Source of the DNA: Elysia crispata
Lineage: Eukaryota > Mollusca > Gastropoda > Plakobranchidae
Direction of reading: 5' to 3'
Length of the DNA stretch: 64,000 bases
NCBI GenBank assembly: GCA_033675545.1
Contig: JAWDGP010006299.1
Coordinates: 199,501-263,500 of the forward strand
The notes beneath the pieces were generated by a model. It did no database searches and had not been told where the DNA came from. It was given only the letters and a program-made list of their open reading frames with translations. Below, in pieces: positions 40,201 to 52,636 of the stretch. The translations under genes were made by a program, and so were the position numbers. Every line of letters begins with the position of its first letter. Position 1 is the stretch's first letter.

Positions 40201-41670
40201 TTACGGTCTGATTCATTATTTAGAGCCTTTAAAATTGCATCATTCTTGTCGTAATCCAGGAGCAAGCGCATAGCGTCTACACGGCCTTGCATCGCACAAC
40301 AGTGGATGGGAAGCAGAGCCTGTGGGGAAGAGCAGCAGATGAAAGTTTTGAAGATCAGATCTTCCCCTTAAAATTTTGAATATCAAAATCAAGCTTTTCA
40401 TCAAAAGTAGAACTCAAAACTCAAGATATTAAATTATTTAAAAAGTCAATACCTGCCACAATATGAATTTTCTCTGTCTCATCAATAAAGGTACACCTTT
40501 TCATGATCATGATACTATACCACAACTAATTGTTAAGCATTTCATCTCAAGACAGAAATTACGTTAAAAATACAAATTTATATATTTATAGACTATGCAG
40601 ACCGATTATTCTATTTGACTTGGATAGTCCCTCTGGCAAGTAGCAATTTATTACAATCAAGCTCTGACTTTGATTCTGAAAGTAAAATCAAGCTTTTCAT
40701 CAGAAGAAGAATAAAAAAAACAAAAATATGAAATCATTTTAACACATTAAAAACATTACAATGTGCATTTAACTATGCTAGCCATTAAAGCAGACCTATT
40801 GATCATGATCAATGCTATGTATTTCATATCAAGTCTAAGATTTAACTAAAATGACAGATTTATATCAATTACAAGGCTACGTATATGTACAGACCCGATT
40901 ATTCCGTTTGACTGGGTTAGCCTCTCTGGCAAGTAGCAGTTCAATACAGTCAAGCTCTGAGGGTTTGTCTATCTCGCCGTAGCACTTGACATGCAAGCAA
41001 GTATTTCCCTCTGCATCCTCTGCTCCAATATTTGCACCATTTTCCAGCAAAATCTAAAAATCAGTCAAGAGAAATTTTAAAGGCAAATGGACTTGTATTT
41101 TATTGAGAGTCAGCCTGAAAGAAAGTAACCGTATTCCCTGTCTACTTTTTAAGATTTAGATTTTTCAGTTAAGTTCACTTGTGGCAACTTATAAAATTCA
41201 GTCACTTTAAATCATTTAATGTCCTTATGGTCATGAAATATGCTGCAGCTGTAAAGCCTTGAAGAAGGTGATTTACTAGTTTATATTATCGGGAATAAGA
41301 TAATGTATGTAAAGTATGTATTTAGACAAAGCTGAAGTCACTGTTCAAGAAACTGAACCTGCAACTATACAATCTAAGACTGATTACTCATAACTACCAA
41401 CTGGCACACTGTGAGTGATTTGATCTACATAGATGTTTGACAACTTACTAGCATTGTCTGGTGATCCTTGGCTCTGTGCAGTGGTGAAGCTCCCTTGTAG
41501 TCCTGGAGATTGACATCAACTCTCATCTGGAGCAGATCTTTGACAATTTCCTGGTAGCCGTAATAACAGGCTGTGTGCAGCAGGGTGGAGCCATTGATAC
41601 ATCTAGGGAAATAAATTGATAGTAAAAAAGATAAATAGACAGATAGACAGATAGATATACACAGAGAGAA

Positions 41671-41747
<77 letters not shown>

Positions 41748-44700
41748 AAAGAGCGAGATACAAGCGCAAAGAGAAAGAGAGAGTAAAAAGACAACAATTA
41801 CAGAAACATAGAATGGAGAAACAACCAGAGAGAGACAAAAGGTAGGGAGAAACAGTCAGAGAGAGAGAGAGAGAGAGACAAATGTAAATAAATATAAAAA
41901 CTGATATAAAGAGAGGCATACATCATTAATCTTACAGTTGCTACAATCAGCATCACCATCATCACAAAAATCCTTATCCCTACCACTTTCAGCAACATCA
42001 TATACCATCATCTGCCGTATCACAACAATTAACATCACCACTTTTATCACAGTAGTCTAGCATGATCATCATCACTATTGTCACACTGCAATCATTAACA
42101 TCTCTTACCTGCTTCTAAGACAGCAAAACTCTCTTTTCCCTGTGCTGTGATCAGCCAAAACTTTCTCCATGACTGACCTATCTCCCTTCATAATTTGTGG
42201 CACAATATTTGAGTAATGCTCGTACAGATCTGATGGGAAAGATGAAAAAAATGTCATTGAATTTCTTTACCCTTTTTTTAAATATAATTTTTATTCAATT
42301 TGTCTGTATAACATTATTTTCACTATCCCAGCACCAATAATAACCACAGCACTGGTAGTGGTTGAGCCAAATGTTGGCATATGGGGAGGAGAGAAGAGGA
42401 TTAATTCTAGTTCTTTTTTTAGGCTTCAAGACAGATTCAGCCAGCCTCCAAGGTTAAGCAAAGACAACACACAATGTATGTTTAGTGGATGATTCAGAGA
42501 AAAGGCAGTGTGTTTTAATAGGCTAAAAAAAAGTGAAAACAATGACAATTGTTTTGATCACATGAAAGAAGATCAAATGGTCTGACAATGGCATTTTTGC
42601 TTCAAAGCTGTTTAGCGAGAAAAAAAATAAAAGAGCATATAAAATCAGAACAACAAACACTATGTCCAAAAAAGCTGCCTTTCCCTCATTACACCCTTGA
42701 ACTCACATTTTCTGCAAATAAATTTTGGATACAGTTTTTAAAATGTCAAGTAAAGAACTGAAAGTAGTACGCAATAACCACATACCAGCCAGAAATTGTC
42801 TGAACTCATCATTTTTGACAGCCTCAAGTGGTGTCAGTTTCTTTGCATTCTTACAATGCATGTCACAACCCCACTCAATTAGAAGCTAAAATGGAGACAA
42901 TAATTATAACGTGTCAGAGTATGGCATATTAAAAAAAAACTTGTGGTGATTAATATAAATTTATATCCGAAACAATTGCATGCATGGTCTAGATCAAGAT
43001 AAAACTGTTCAGTTTGATTTCATAGAAATGTATTATCTTTTCAAACTTCATACAAATTGTCAGCAAGTATAATTACTTTTAAGTCATCAAATAATTTGAT
43101 TTTGAAAGTTTTATTAACCTTAAATACTCAATTCAATCATTTCTTAATTGAGTGTTACTCCAACCCTTTTTCCTATTGTCTAAACTTTGTCTTAAATTTA
43201 TTTAAAGGGAATAAAACCGGGATAATTATAAAAGTAGATTAAGCAGTCTCAAATGACTTTCCAGCATTCCCAAATCATTTCTGATACACATTTAATTAAC
43301 AAAGCAATTTCCTTCATCCAGAACTGGCTAAAGATCAAACAGGAGGAAAGAATTTTTGAGCTTTTGAAAAATGAACATACATGGGCAACTTGTCGCTGTA
43401 GCCCATCAATGGCGGCATATATCGGTGTACACTGGAAGTTGTTCTTTGAGTCTGTACTGGCGCCATTCTCTAGCAGCACACGCACTACATCCTGCAGAAA
43501 AATTAACGATATGAAATCACCCGTACCATGAGTTCAAGCTCATTTTTAAAACTTTATAACAGAATAAGCCATCAATGCTTGTAGCATGAAGAAAGAGAAA
43601 GAAATATAAGATAATACTTTTTTTTTAGAATTATGAGATGCCCATTGGGTTCTAGCCAGTATAAGGAATCTAGACTCTGTTAAGTCTGTATGTCTTAAAA
43701 TTATTCCTCACGGGCAGAGTATCATAAATGTGCATTAAAAAAAATGAAAGGTGTTACCATCTTTCTTAATATTTCATATCATTGAAAAATTAAAACCTTT
43801 CACAGAAAAAAAAAATTAATTTAATAGAACTTTTACAGTTGTGAGGCTTTTATTGACATAGACTGTTTTCAAGTGTATGGACAACAAAGACTTAAAACTG
43901 TGATCACAAGAAATACTGAATTTCAGTCTATCTGAAGGCAATGTAAAGAGCTCCATATTTTCAAATTTTTTTTCACCACATTGACTCAATGAAAATTATA
44001 GCATGGCTCTTTTCATTTTTTTAAAATAATCAACTACAGTAGAAACCTCAAAAACCGAAGTCTGATTATTTGAATTTCTTAAAAACCGAATAAACTGAAT
44101 TTGATAAGAAGATCGGACTCGTATTTTGAAGCCTTTCTGATTCAATATTCTTAATTCGAAGTCAATACCACCCCATAAGGCATCACAAAAAAAGCTACGT
44201 GAATCTCTCAAGCAACAAGCAATGCCAATCACTGCGCAAGAAAGGCTGATCAGTTCGCTATCAAAGTGAGAAGGAAGCGGATGCACTAATAATTAAGTGC
44301 CAGTACTGATACTGATACTGACAGCAACGTGGGACAGAAATTCGAATACTCTTAATTTTAAGATTTAATCCATTTCCATGCAATTCGAATTATGAGGTTT
44401 CCACTGTATTGAATAGACCTTGGCTATAGAAAGTACAATCTCTAAAAGCTCTTTGATGTGAAAATCTCTTCTTTGGCGTCTACAGCCATTTGTAACCAAG
44501 CTAAAAGCTCTACCAAAGATTTAACTATCTCCATCCTTACAAAGTGTCCATGCCGTGCAGCATGGTGCAGTGCTGTGTGTCCTGTCTTTGGCTCCTTCGC
44601 ATTAATAAAATCTGAGCTGCTGCGGAAAAATGTGATCATCTTCTCCACCGTCTCCATCTGATTCTCCCGCGCTGCACGGATAAATGTTCGCTGCCAGTTG

Positions 44701-47700
44701 GTATAGTTGCCAGGAAAAACCTGATACAAAAAAACTGTCCCTGCCTTCAGATGCTTGTTCCGACTTGGGGCTTCATAGTAAAACTGTTTGATAAGACACA
44801 AACACAAACAAAAGAGATTTTAGAATGAGTCACAAATAATCTAATTGGTTCTTCTATAGCAGATTGCTGAATTTGTAAGATTATTGTGATTTCAAAAAGA
44901 GGAAAGAATATATAATTAAATTTAAAATAATCTTCAATTGCAGCTCACCTCATATTGTGGGTAGTGCACAGGGTTTATCTCCACAGCATCTGTTTTTGGC
45001 AAGCCCAGTATTGTTTTAATAGACACTGTAACCAAAAGAGAGAAGCAGAAAAAGCATAAAGGATGCTGTATTATTATATGCCAATAAAATATTCCTTGCT
45101 TGCAAGCTAAAGAATAAATATTCTGTACCTCATTAAGGTCTTACATGATTCTATAGACCATTTTTCACACCAATTATAATTTTTTTCACTTTGATACAAA
45201 TAAACTTAGCTTATTTTTCAAACCATCACTGTAAATAGTCCAGATTAGATGTGAGGACCAATATTCTTTTTTTTTTTCCAGAGCTTCAAATTGTCCATTG
45301 AGTTTTTCTCCTGATTGATTGTATAAATCAGAAAACTCCCTAGATATACAGTAGTCATACAATATTTTTCTTGCAGTAAACAAAAAGAAAAAAGCTGAAA
45401 CAAAGACAAATTCTGAAAAAAGTCATCCAAGCATGATAGTATAACAGAAGCCTGTGACACACAATCCCTGTACAGATATGCTTAACCTGACAGCCACTAG
45501 AGCCCTCCATACCGTATGTTCCAGTGTTTTTTTTTCTCTCTTTCACTCATTTGTTTGTATAGGTAGATGTAGGTTAGTGACTCCTTCATTTGCTGGCTCA
45601 ATTAGAACCCTCAATATAATGATCTCAGTTTGATCTACATTCTTCAAGCAATATATCTTCAACTTAAGACCAACCTTTATTTTTGCAGGAGAAATCGTCC
45701 AGGAACTCTCCAGTCTCTTTGTGCTTCAACACAAGCCGTCTTCCCTCTGTGAGCATCTCTCTAGCGTCAGATAGGTAAAATCCTGACCCATTGGTTAAGC
45801 TCTACAGACATTAAGAAACAATTTAAATTATTATCCAAATCTTTTGGATTCAATCCTTTCCAGAAAAATTCTTTCTTAAAGATTTGATACAAGTTTTACT
45901 TCCAACAGAATATGGATAGGGTACATTAAATGATAGTTACAATAATGATAGTTACAATATAATCAGATGGATTATACTAAAGTTTAAACCAAGGTACCCA
46001 TCCTTTTATACAGTAGATGAATGGTCCTTGCCCCAAACTATCAAGTGCTTTATGATTTATAAAAAGTGGGCATAATTGAGAACTGTAATGTTGTGTTTTC
46101 ACATTAAGGCATAAAGAAATAACAGGTTTTATCTGCAATACTAATGAGGTTCCATTATAAGAAAAAAAAATAGGCTTCATAACTATTAACCGTTTAAATT
46201 TCATGATTAAATAGCTGTAAAAAAGAGCAATTCCACAACCTTTTTATATTTTATTCTTGATACAAGAATGATACAGCAAATATGTTTGAAACTTTTTCTC
46301 AGAATGCAAAACTCACGAGATTGATGACATAAGACAGACATAGGTCATTGATTGTGATGTTTCTTGGAATGGTCACAGAATCAAATCTGTTGCGGATGCT
46401 CTCTTGGATATGCCTCCTCACCTGCGACATGTGAAATTATGTCAGGAAGGGAAGATGAAACAGTTGAGCGGTGCTGTGTAGTTTTCAAGAGGGGTAGTCA
46501 ATAAACTACCAATTTTTCAGCACATTTTTTCTTAGCAGCAAATGGCTAGCTAAATATGGAGCACAATAACAGCAACAAAAAATCATATAAAATATTTCGC
46601 CTTCTTCAACACATTCACAAGGCACATATTTCTGTAACTTGCTGTTTTTCTTGCCTCCACAGCTGTTGAAACTATAGCTTCCTAAACTTGAAGCAATGTG
46701 TCTTTAATATAGAATCACATAGATCTGCACATAAAGAGATGAGAGCCCTACCTCTAGTTGTGTCTCCTGTACATGCTCCACCCAGCGCCTGCAATACTCC
46801 ACATCAAATCTGCGAACCATTTTCTCGATCTCTGTGTCAAAGAGATTCAGGGAAATAGTTACTTCAAACATAGAAATGAAATAAGTACTAAAAAGGTTTG
46901 AAATTTTGTTGGCTAGGACAAATTTCAAGAAAGTTTGAAATAATCTTATCATTCCCATTTCCATTTGCATCCCTGATTCTTGTCTACCTTAATGGACTCG
47001 ACTCATATCTATGCCTAAAAAATTAAGGTAATCCATAATAGTTTCCCATTTTTACAACACTTAGGTCAAACACAAGTAACTTGACATTTTTGTAATAATA
47101 CCAAGGCAAATGATATATTCACATAAAATAAAACCAATGTCATCAAAATTTTTTCTGCCAAAAGAGACCTTATTTGGTTGATCATTTATTATGTGAGCAA
47201 TCCTTGGTAAGAATGATAGTAAGGGTGGCATATCTACAAGGGTTCCGACATAAAAAATTTGACTTTCTTCATTATAGGGAAAACCTGGCTTCTAAGAATA
47301 TTTCAAAGATGTTCTAAATTTTAAAAGTGATCTCACTACTAGTAATATTCTTTAAGTTGAACACAAGGAATAATATCAATTTTAAGCTGATCTTTTCTAT
47401 AAAGTGAAAAGTTCATTAGATCCTATGTCCTAAATATTGTCTGAAAAACAAGAACAAATGAAAAATTTTGAGAGGAAAAGGTTAAGTGACTGCACTAACC
47501 CTCTTTGTGTTTCTCTATCTCTGATTTCAGCTCCTTGCGGCGAGATAACTCTTGCATGTTGGAGACAATCGGAGGAAACTTCTCCAATTCGTGGTTACAC
47601 TCACGGATCAGTCGACCAATCCAGTCCTGAATTGCAGGGAGAAGACGAAGAGCTTTAAACTTTGTTTCAGTAGCTGTTCATAATGTGATAAATGTCTCTC

Positions 47701-50700
47701 ATGGATGGTCAACACTGCTCAGTTCAAAGAAAAACTTGTGGACCTTTTTTGATGCAAACAGTTTAAAAAAATTTTACTTCTTCTTTCTTAACACTGAGGT
47801 CAACCAATAAGATTTCATTTGCATTTTCTTTCATTAACTGTTATTATACTCACTGCTTTACAATGCAAAACACTTTTAAGCACTTAATTGCAAAAAGTTT
47901 ATACTCACAATTCTTTCTACAACAATTTTGCATTGGCGGTATTTGTAAGCTACCATGAAGAAGAATGTAAAGTAAGAGGCAACAGCCATTCCATCAGCCT
48001 GAAGAGAAGCGAGAAAGGAGCCATTTGTTAGGTTGGTAAAGGAAAGAGTAGATTTAAAAGGGTGGGAAATTTTGGAAATCAGAGAAGGCAAAAAGTTAAA
48101 ATAATATTTTTAACTCTTTTTAACAGTTTGAGAAGTGGTCTTGAAACTTACTCATTTGCTACAAAATTTTATAAGATTTTTTTTACCATGTCATGTCATA
48201 ATGATAGTGACTAGGGTAAATTTCAAGCTCCCTAAAAAATTCTAGCCTGAAATATGTTTCAAACATAAAAGTTTACTTTAGGTGAACTAGCAATACCAGT
48301 GAAATGAGATTTTTACTTCACATCTTAGGAATATACACATAAAACACTCACTTCCACCAGATCCTCTGAATCAAATGGTGTCTCAGCATAAAACATTTTC
48401 TCAGCTGATCGAAGCGCTAAGTTTATGGTCCACCTATAAAATATATTAAAAATAAATGATGAAATTGGCTCGGTTTATTGTTTGATTTAAAAGGTATCTA
48501 AAATTGGTACTATCATCGTTCTCTATACTTAAGAGAAATATATTCTTCAAGAGGTTGCATCTATCTTAAGCTGTAAATAAAGTTTTTCATTGTTAACAAT
48601 CATGCATTCAATATATCTGTGTTACTTATAATGCAATATATATTTAATAGAAAGTTATTCACTAAGATTATAAAAGACATAAATGAAATTCAAGCCATCC
48701 AAAAGGATTTTTTTCTTTTGTTTAAACAAAAATTATGTGCATTTAAGTGTGGATGAATTTAAAGGAAAATCTCATACAGTGGACCTAAAACTAATTGCAA
48801 GCCATTTTTTAAATCCCATCGATGACTTCACAAAATCAGAGAACTCAAGGTTTTTGCCAAGTTTCTCACCTGTCATTAAGCAACAGGTCTGTAGTGAACA
48901 TGTTGGGCACAAATGAGTTGACAAGAGCACATAAAACACGGCTATCAACAAGATCATCCAGACTCTAGAATTTTAGTAAGAAAAATGAAAGAAAATATAC
49001 AAAAATATCTCTCTCAGTTCACTCAGACCCTATGAAATAATTAAAAATACTGTTCATTTTGTATTGTTTTGTTTTTCATTTCACTGCAAATAAGATGATT
49101 TCAACAAAGATTATTTAAAAGTAGATTGAGGAAAAAAATGTAGCTCCCACTCTACAAATAATGACAATTTTCATCTTCATAGATTTCTTAGCTATTTACT
49201 CAAATCCTCAACTTTTGACAAAAAAAGACTTAATTTTCACCATAATAATGAAAACTATTGAGAACATGGCTCTGTCCCATTTCATAATTATAGCTCACTA
49301 TTTTATTTTAACACTGAAATACAGCCTTTCCTTTTTGTTTCTTTAAATGCAAAATAACAAATGAGTCAACTTACATAACAAAACAGGTTCCGCCCCTCAT
49401 TTGTTTTCTGTAGATTAACAGTTATAGATGATTTTTTAGTTAAAAAAAGGTAACAGTACAAAAGAAAAAAAAATAATGAATCAAAGGGGCCTTTTTCAAT
49501 TAAAATCAGTTTATCAGAGGCAAAAAAAGAGGAAAAAAAAAAGGTTTAGAATCACTCCTTTAAATCTTGTTAAATCTCACAGAGGATGAATACTCAGGAA
49601 TAACAATATTTGTCTGAAACAATAAAATCTGATATACTTAAAGAAAGATTATGACAAAAGCAAAAAATGTGTTAAATAAGAAATGTTGGGCTTAAACCTT
49701 GAGTTGAGCGTTGACCATCTCCAATATGCAAGCATCTGGAGGAGGGTAGCTGCCTGGCTCAATCTTTTTCTTCTTGAAATTCTTCATGAAATCTGACTTT
49801 GGAAACTTCACCCAGTTAGCATCAATCAATTCCTGCAGTAATAAAAGAAAATTAATACAAGCAAATTTATGGGTAAAAGCTCCTCATGCACAGTCACAAT
49901 TAATGGAATATTTAAAAGAAAAGTTTATGTTGAAAAAGGAAAAAAAAAAAAAATAATTCATTTTCTTTATCTGAACAAAAAAAAGGCAAGGTGCAAAGAA
50001 CAGAATAAAAATAATGTTCATTTTTTTCTTGCAAGTCATTTCATTTGAAGTCTGGTTATGAAGTGAAAATATGTTGTTATTTTCTATGCCTTTGTGATTT
50101 GGATATTCGAATCTATAAAATAGTATAATAACAATCGAGGATTCTTTATACTACCATAAACGCTTGCCAAATCAATGATTCTCTAAGGTTAAAGAAAAAT
50201 CTTACATCATCATAATCATCCATAGTGGCTGATGCTCCAAACCCAGATAAAAGTGATTTTTTGGCTTTATTCTTCTTCTTTCTGGATGGTGGAGGATCAG
50301 GAGTCCACTACAATTAAGGGGAAGAAATCAAACAAAAAATTGGTGTCTAAACCACTTACCCTTACACTATGAAAAAGCAAACAAGCAAAAAAAAAATGAA
50401 TAAAAATCACCATTACTGTAAGATGTAAGAGAAATAGTTTTCGGTTATTGCCACTTTGGGTAATTCCAACAAGTAGCTGTAAGATCGGCAATCTCTGGAT
50501 TTCATTTACTTATGAAACAATCACAAGACTGGATAGAATTTGCAGCACCTGTAATATAAGGTTTGGTAAATAAAATAAATGTGAACAATACTGTAATTAT
50601 ACGAATCAATCTATTCAATCCAAAGTGATAGCCATTCATTCAACCCTTTCCCTTAAAAGTGTATCTATGAATTGAATTCATCTGCTCAGCCCAGACTATC

Positions 50701-52636
50701 TTTAATTGAAACAAAACTGTAAAGAAAGGGAACATAAAAAATGTCACACCAATACCACTCGAGAAAGTAATAGAAAATTTTGCAGTTGCTTCAATAAGTT
50801 GTCATCACCAACCTTGAAAGGCACTTGAGTGATAACATCCTGGTCCTCATGTTGCAGATACTCTACACGCTCCCACAGAAACCAGGCATCATGGCTGATC
50901 AACCTCCACATGAGATCAAACACCTGTGTCGAGAATGCAAAAAGGTAGAGCACAATTCATTTTCAGATATTTAATTGAAAATAAATTGGTTACGACTGCC
51001 TATATCTTATATCATTTCTTGTGCATGGTGTACTGAACTGGTATCTCATTCTAGATAATCTTGTCCATGGCCATAGCCTTTGCAGAGCAGTTTTTTTGCA
51101 GATGAACTTGCTCACTATGATTTCAAGGATTGGAACAACTTAAAAAAAAAATTGTGTTCCTCTTTTATGACCAGGAATCAGCATAGTTTTGAACATTACA
51201 TTGCCACTAACCTTATAATCAACTCATTTTCCAGCTTGTGCATATACACAGTAATGTAGTTTTTTGTTGTTTTTTTTCACTAAAACAATAAAGATCAGCT
51301 TAAAAGATGCATCTTGTAATGCGTACCCCAACACACTCAACCCTTATGCCTAATATGCAGATCAGACAGAAAATAAATGAGGCGATATAAAAAAAGAAAA
51401 ATTACATGTAGAATTGATAAGATAACAGGATGAGGACACTGTTTACATTTTTTCACCTCTATGTGATATTCGTGATAAAAAAATATAACATTGTGATCTG
51501 ATTTTACATCAATATCATGCAAAACAAAAAATTTGGCTAAATTTGAACATAACTTTACACTTAATTACAGTAAAAAAAGAAATATAAAAAAGAGGTCTGC
51601 ACATGTAACACACGCATTGCAACAGGAAAAAAAATTTTTTTTAATGAAAGCTAGTATAAACAACACAAACAAGTAAAAGGAAAAGTGTAAGCTCTTTACA
51701 TGATCAGCACTCCTCATGGCAAACATTCTGGGATCCACGTAAACATCTTTTGGCAAAACTTCACAACTCTTGAGTTCTTCCACGACCCACTCAACTCGAG
51801 TCTGCAGCTGCTGCTGAGATAGTCTAAAGATTTAAAAAAAGGGAATTGGGAGAAAATTTTTTTAAGAGCGAAATTAGATTGACAGGTTTGAGTTAAAGTT
51901 AAGATTTAGCTAAGATTGAGATTGTATAGATTTTGTTTTTAAAAAAATAAACAAAAAAATAAATAAAAGTGATTCAGTTTAGAAAAAAAAAAAAGTAAAG
52001 GGGCATTTTGAAGCAGATAATTTTTTTAGAAGTTCATACTTGTTTAAAAGGACAAAAGTTATCTCAATCTAATTGGATACGAGACAAATAGTTGTATATG
52101 TTCACTCTATCAATCCCTGAAGTTTATTTACCTGTACCAATCTTTTGTGTTACCTAGATCTGCGACCCAATACACCGTTCTGTGATTCTTCGTACACATC
52201 CATGCTTAAACCTTTTCAATCAAGTGGCAAAGAATTAATTAAATAAAGCCTTTCTCCTTATGATCAAGTAACTCTGATCATTCATTTGAAAAGGCTAAAA
52301 TTTTCATTTTCATCCAAACTGTCAAGTTGCCTAAACAATTACTGATCTACCAATCCTTGTTACTGTCATGTAATGCTGTAAATTAATTCTACACATAGTC
52401 TCACGTAATTCTGTAAACCTACATATCCAAAATTTTGCCAAGAAATGTAACTCTCAGTCTTACCCATCCATGCTATCCAGTCTTCGGATGTCTCTACCTG
52501 TAATGCTCTCCACCAAATATTTCATGCCAGTTCCAGAGAGGAGATCCATCAAAACATTTGACATTAGCTGGTTATATGGCATCAGGCGAAGATTGACCCA
52601 AGCTGTCATGCCTCGAATTCTTGTACGCATCGACAT
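37295..52636 (-). CDS. Tandem CH-domain and ankyrin-repeat protein, 24 exons, 1048 residues
   Basis: Exons on the minus strand: 52464-52636, 51700-51823, 50813-50923, 50206-50307, 49698-49832, 48870-48964, 48352-48433, 47909-47998, 47500-47626, 46752-46831, 46317-46421, 45675-45801, 44949-45025, 44541-44783, 43381-43491, 42786-42885, 42109-42229, 41449-41602, 40895-41053, 40144-40319, 39247-39327, 38511-38782, 38072-38158, 37295-37509. All have AG/GT borders, all phases agree, and the sum is 3147 nt (1048 codons plus stop). Residues 10-136 form a calponin-homology-like domain (AWVNLRL, VYVDPRMFAM, LMWRLI) and about 171-304 a second (SRVLCALVNSFVP, SEDLVEADGMAVASYF). About 305-410 is helical and charged, about 505-975 ankyrin repeats, and the tail is Ser/Arg-rich. 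CH pairs usually bind actin or microtubules and ankyrin repeats bind partners, so a cytoskeletal scaffold is likely. I know no named gene with this layout. The start is the first in-frame ATG after an in-frame GTG, just before the CH fold. Confidence 0.9.
38072..44783 (-). CDS. Exons 14-23: ankyrin-repeat region
   Basis: Repeats carrying the TALHHAARHGH / TPIYAAIDG / TLLHTACYYGYQEIVKDLL / NTCLHVKCYG / ALLPIHCCAMQGRVDAMRLLL / SSLHYAASL / SPLMFACQANN signatures are distributed over ten exons. Some repeats are irregular, notably around exon 17 (42109-42229), which interrupts the array with a non-ankyrin segment (MKGDRSVMEKVLADHSTGKR). Confidence 0.88.
41671..41744. repeat. (GA)n microsatellite in intron 17 of the CH-ankyrin gene
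   Basis: GA tract between exons 42109-42229 and 41449-41602, close to the acceptor of the latter. Confidence 0.9.
44037..44406 (+). mobile_element. Pogo/Tigger-like MITE, copy A, in intron 14 of the CH-ankyrin gene
   Basis: It begins CAGTAGAAACCTCAAAAACC, ends ATTATGAGGTTTCCACTG, and is flanked by TA (44035-44036 and 44407-44408). The end sequences are imperfect inverted repeats of the CAGTRGAAACCTC type seen in Tigger-like elements. It is 370 bp long and has no transposase. Its left end matches the reverse complement of the right end of copy B at 60037-60498. Confidence 0.85.
47909..49832 (-). CDS. Exons 5-8: second calponin-homology-like domain
   Basis: Exons 49698-49832, 48870-48964, 48352-48433 and 47909-47998 encode LEMVNAQLKSLDDLVDSRVL, CALVNSFVPNMF, the RWTINLALRSAEKMF helix and DSEDLVEADGMAVASYFTFF. 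This is the typical C-terminal half of a CH domain. Confidence 0.85.
50813..52636 (-). CDS. Exons 1-3: first calponin-homology-like domain
   Basis: Three exons (52464-52636, 51700-51823, 50813-50923) encode the opening helix TAWVNLRL, the SGTGMKYLVESITG segment, the conserved VYVDPRMFAMRSADHVFDLMWRLI block and HDAWFLWERVEYLQHED. The order matches a complete CH fold. The next exon (50206-50307) is a Pro/Lys-rich linker. Confidence 0.85.

Noticed and set aside
43996..44286. 96-residue minus-strand frame
   Set aside because: Lies within the MITE at 44037-44406 and has no transposase similarity.
44442..44540. Extension of the ankyrin exon past 44541
   Set aside because: The frame stays open, but a GTAAGG donor at 44540 and a phase-correct exon at 43491 continuing the ankyrin repeat show this is intron.
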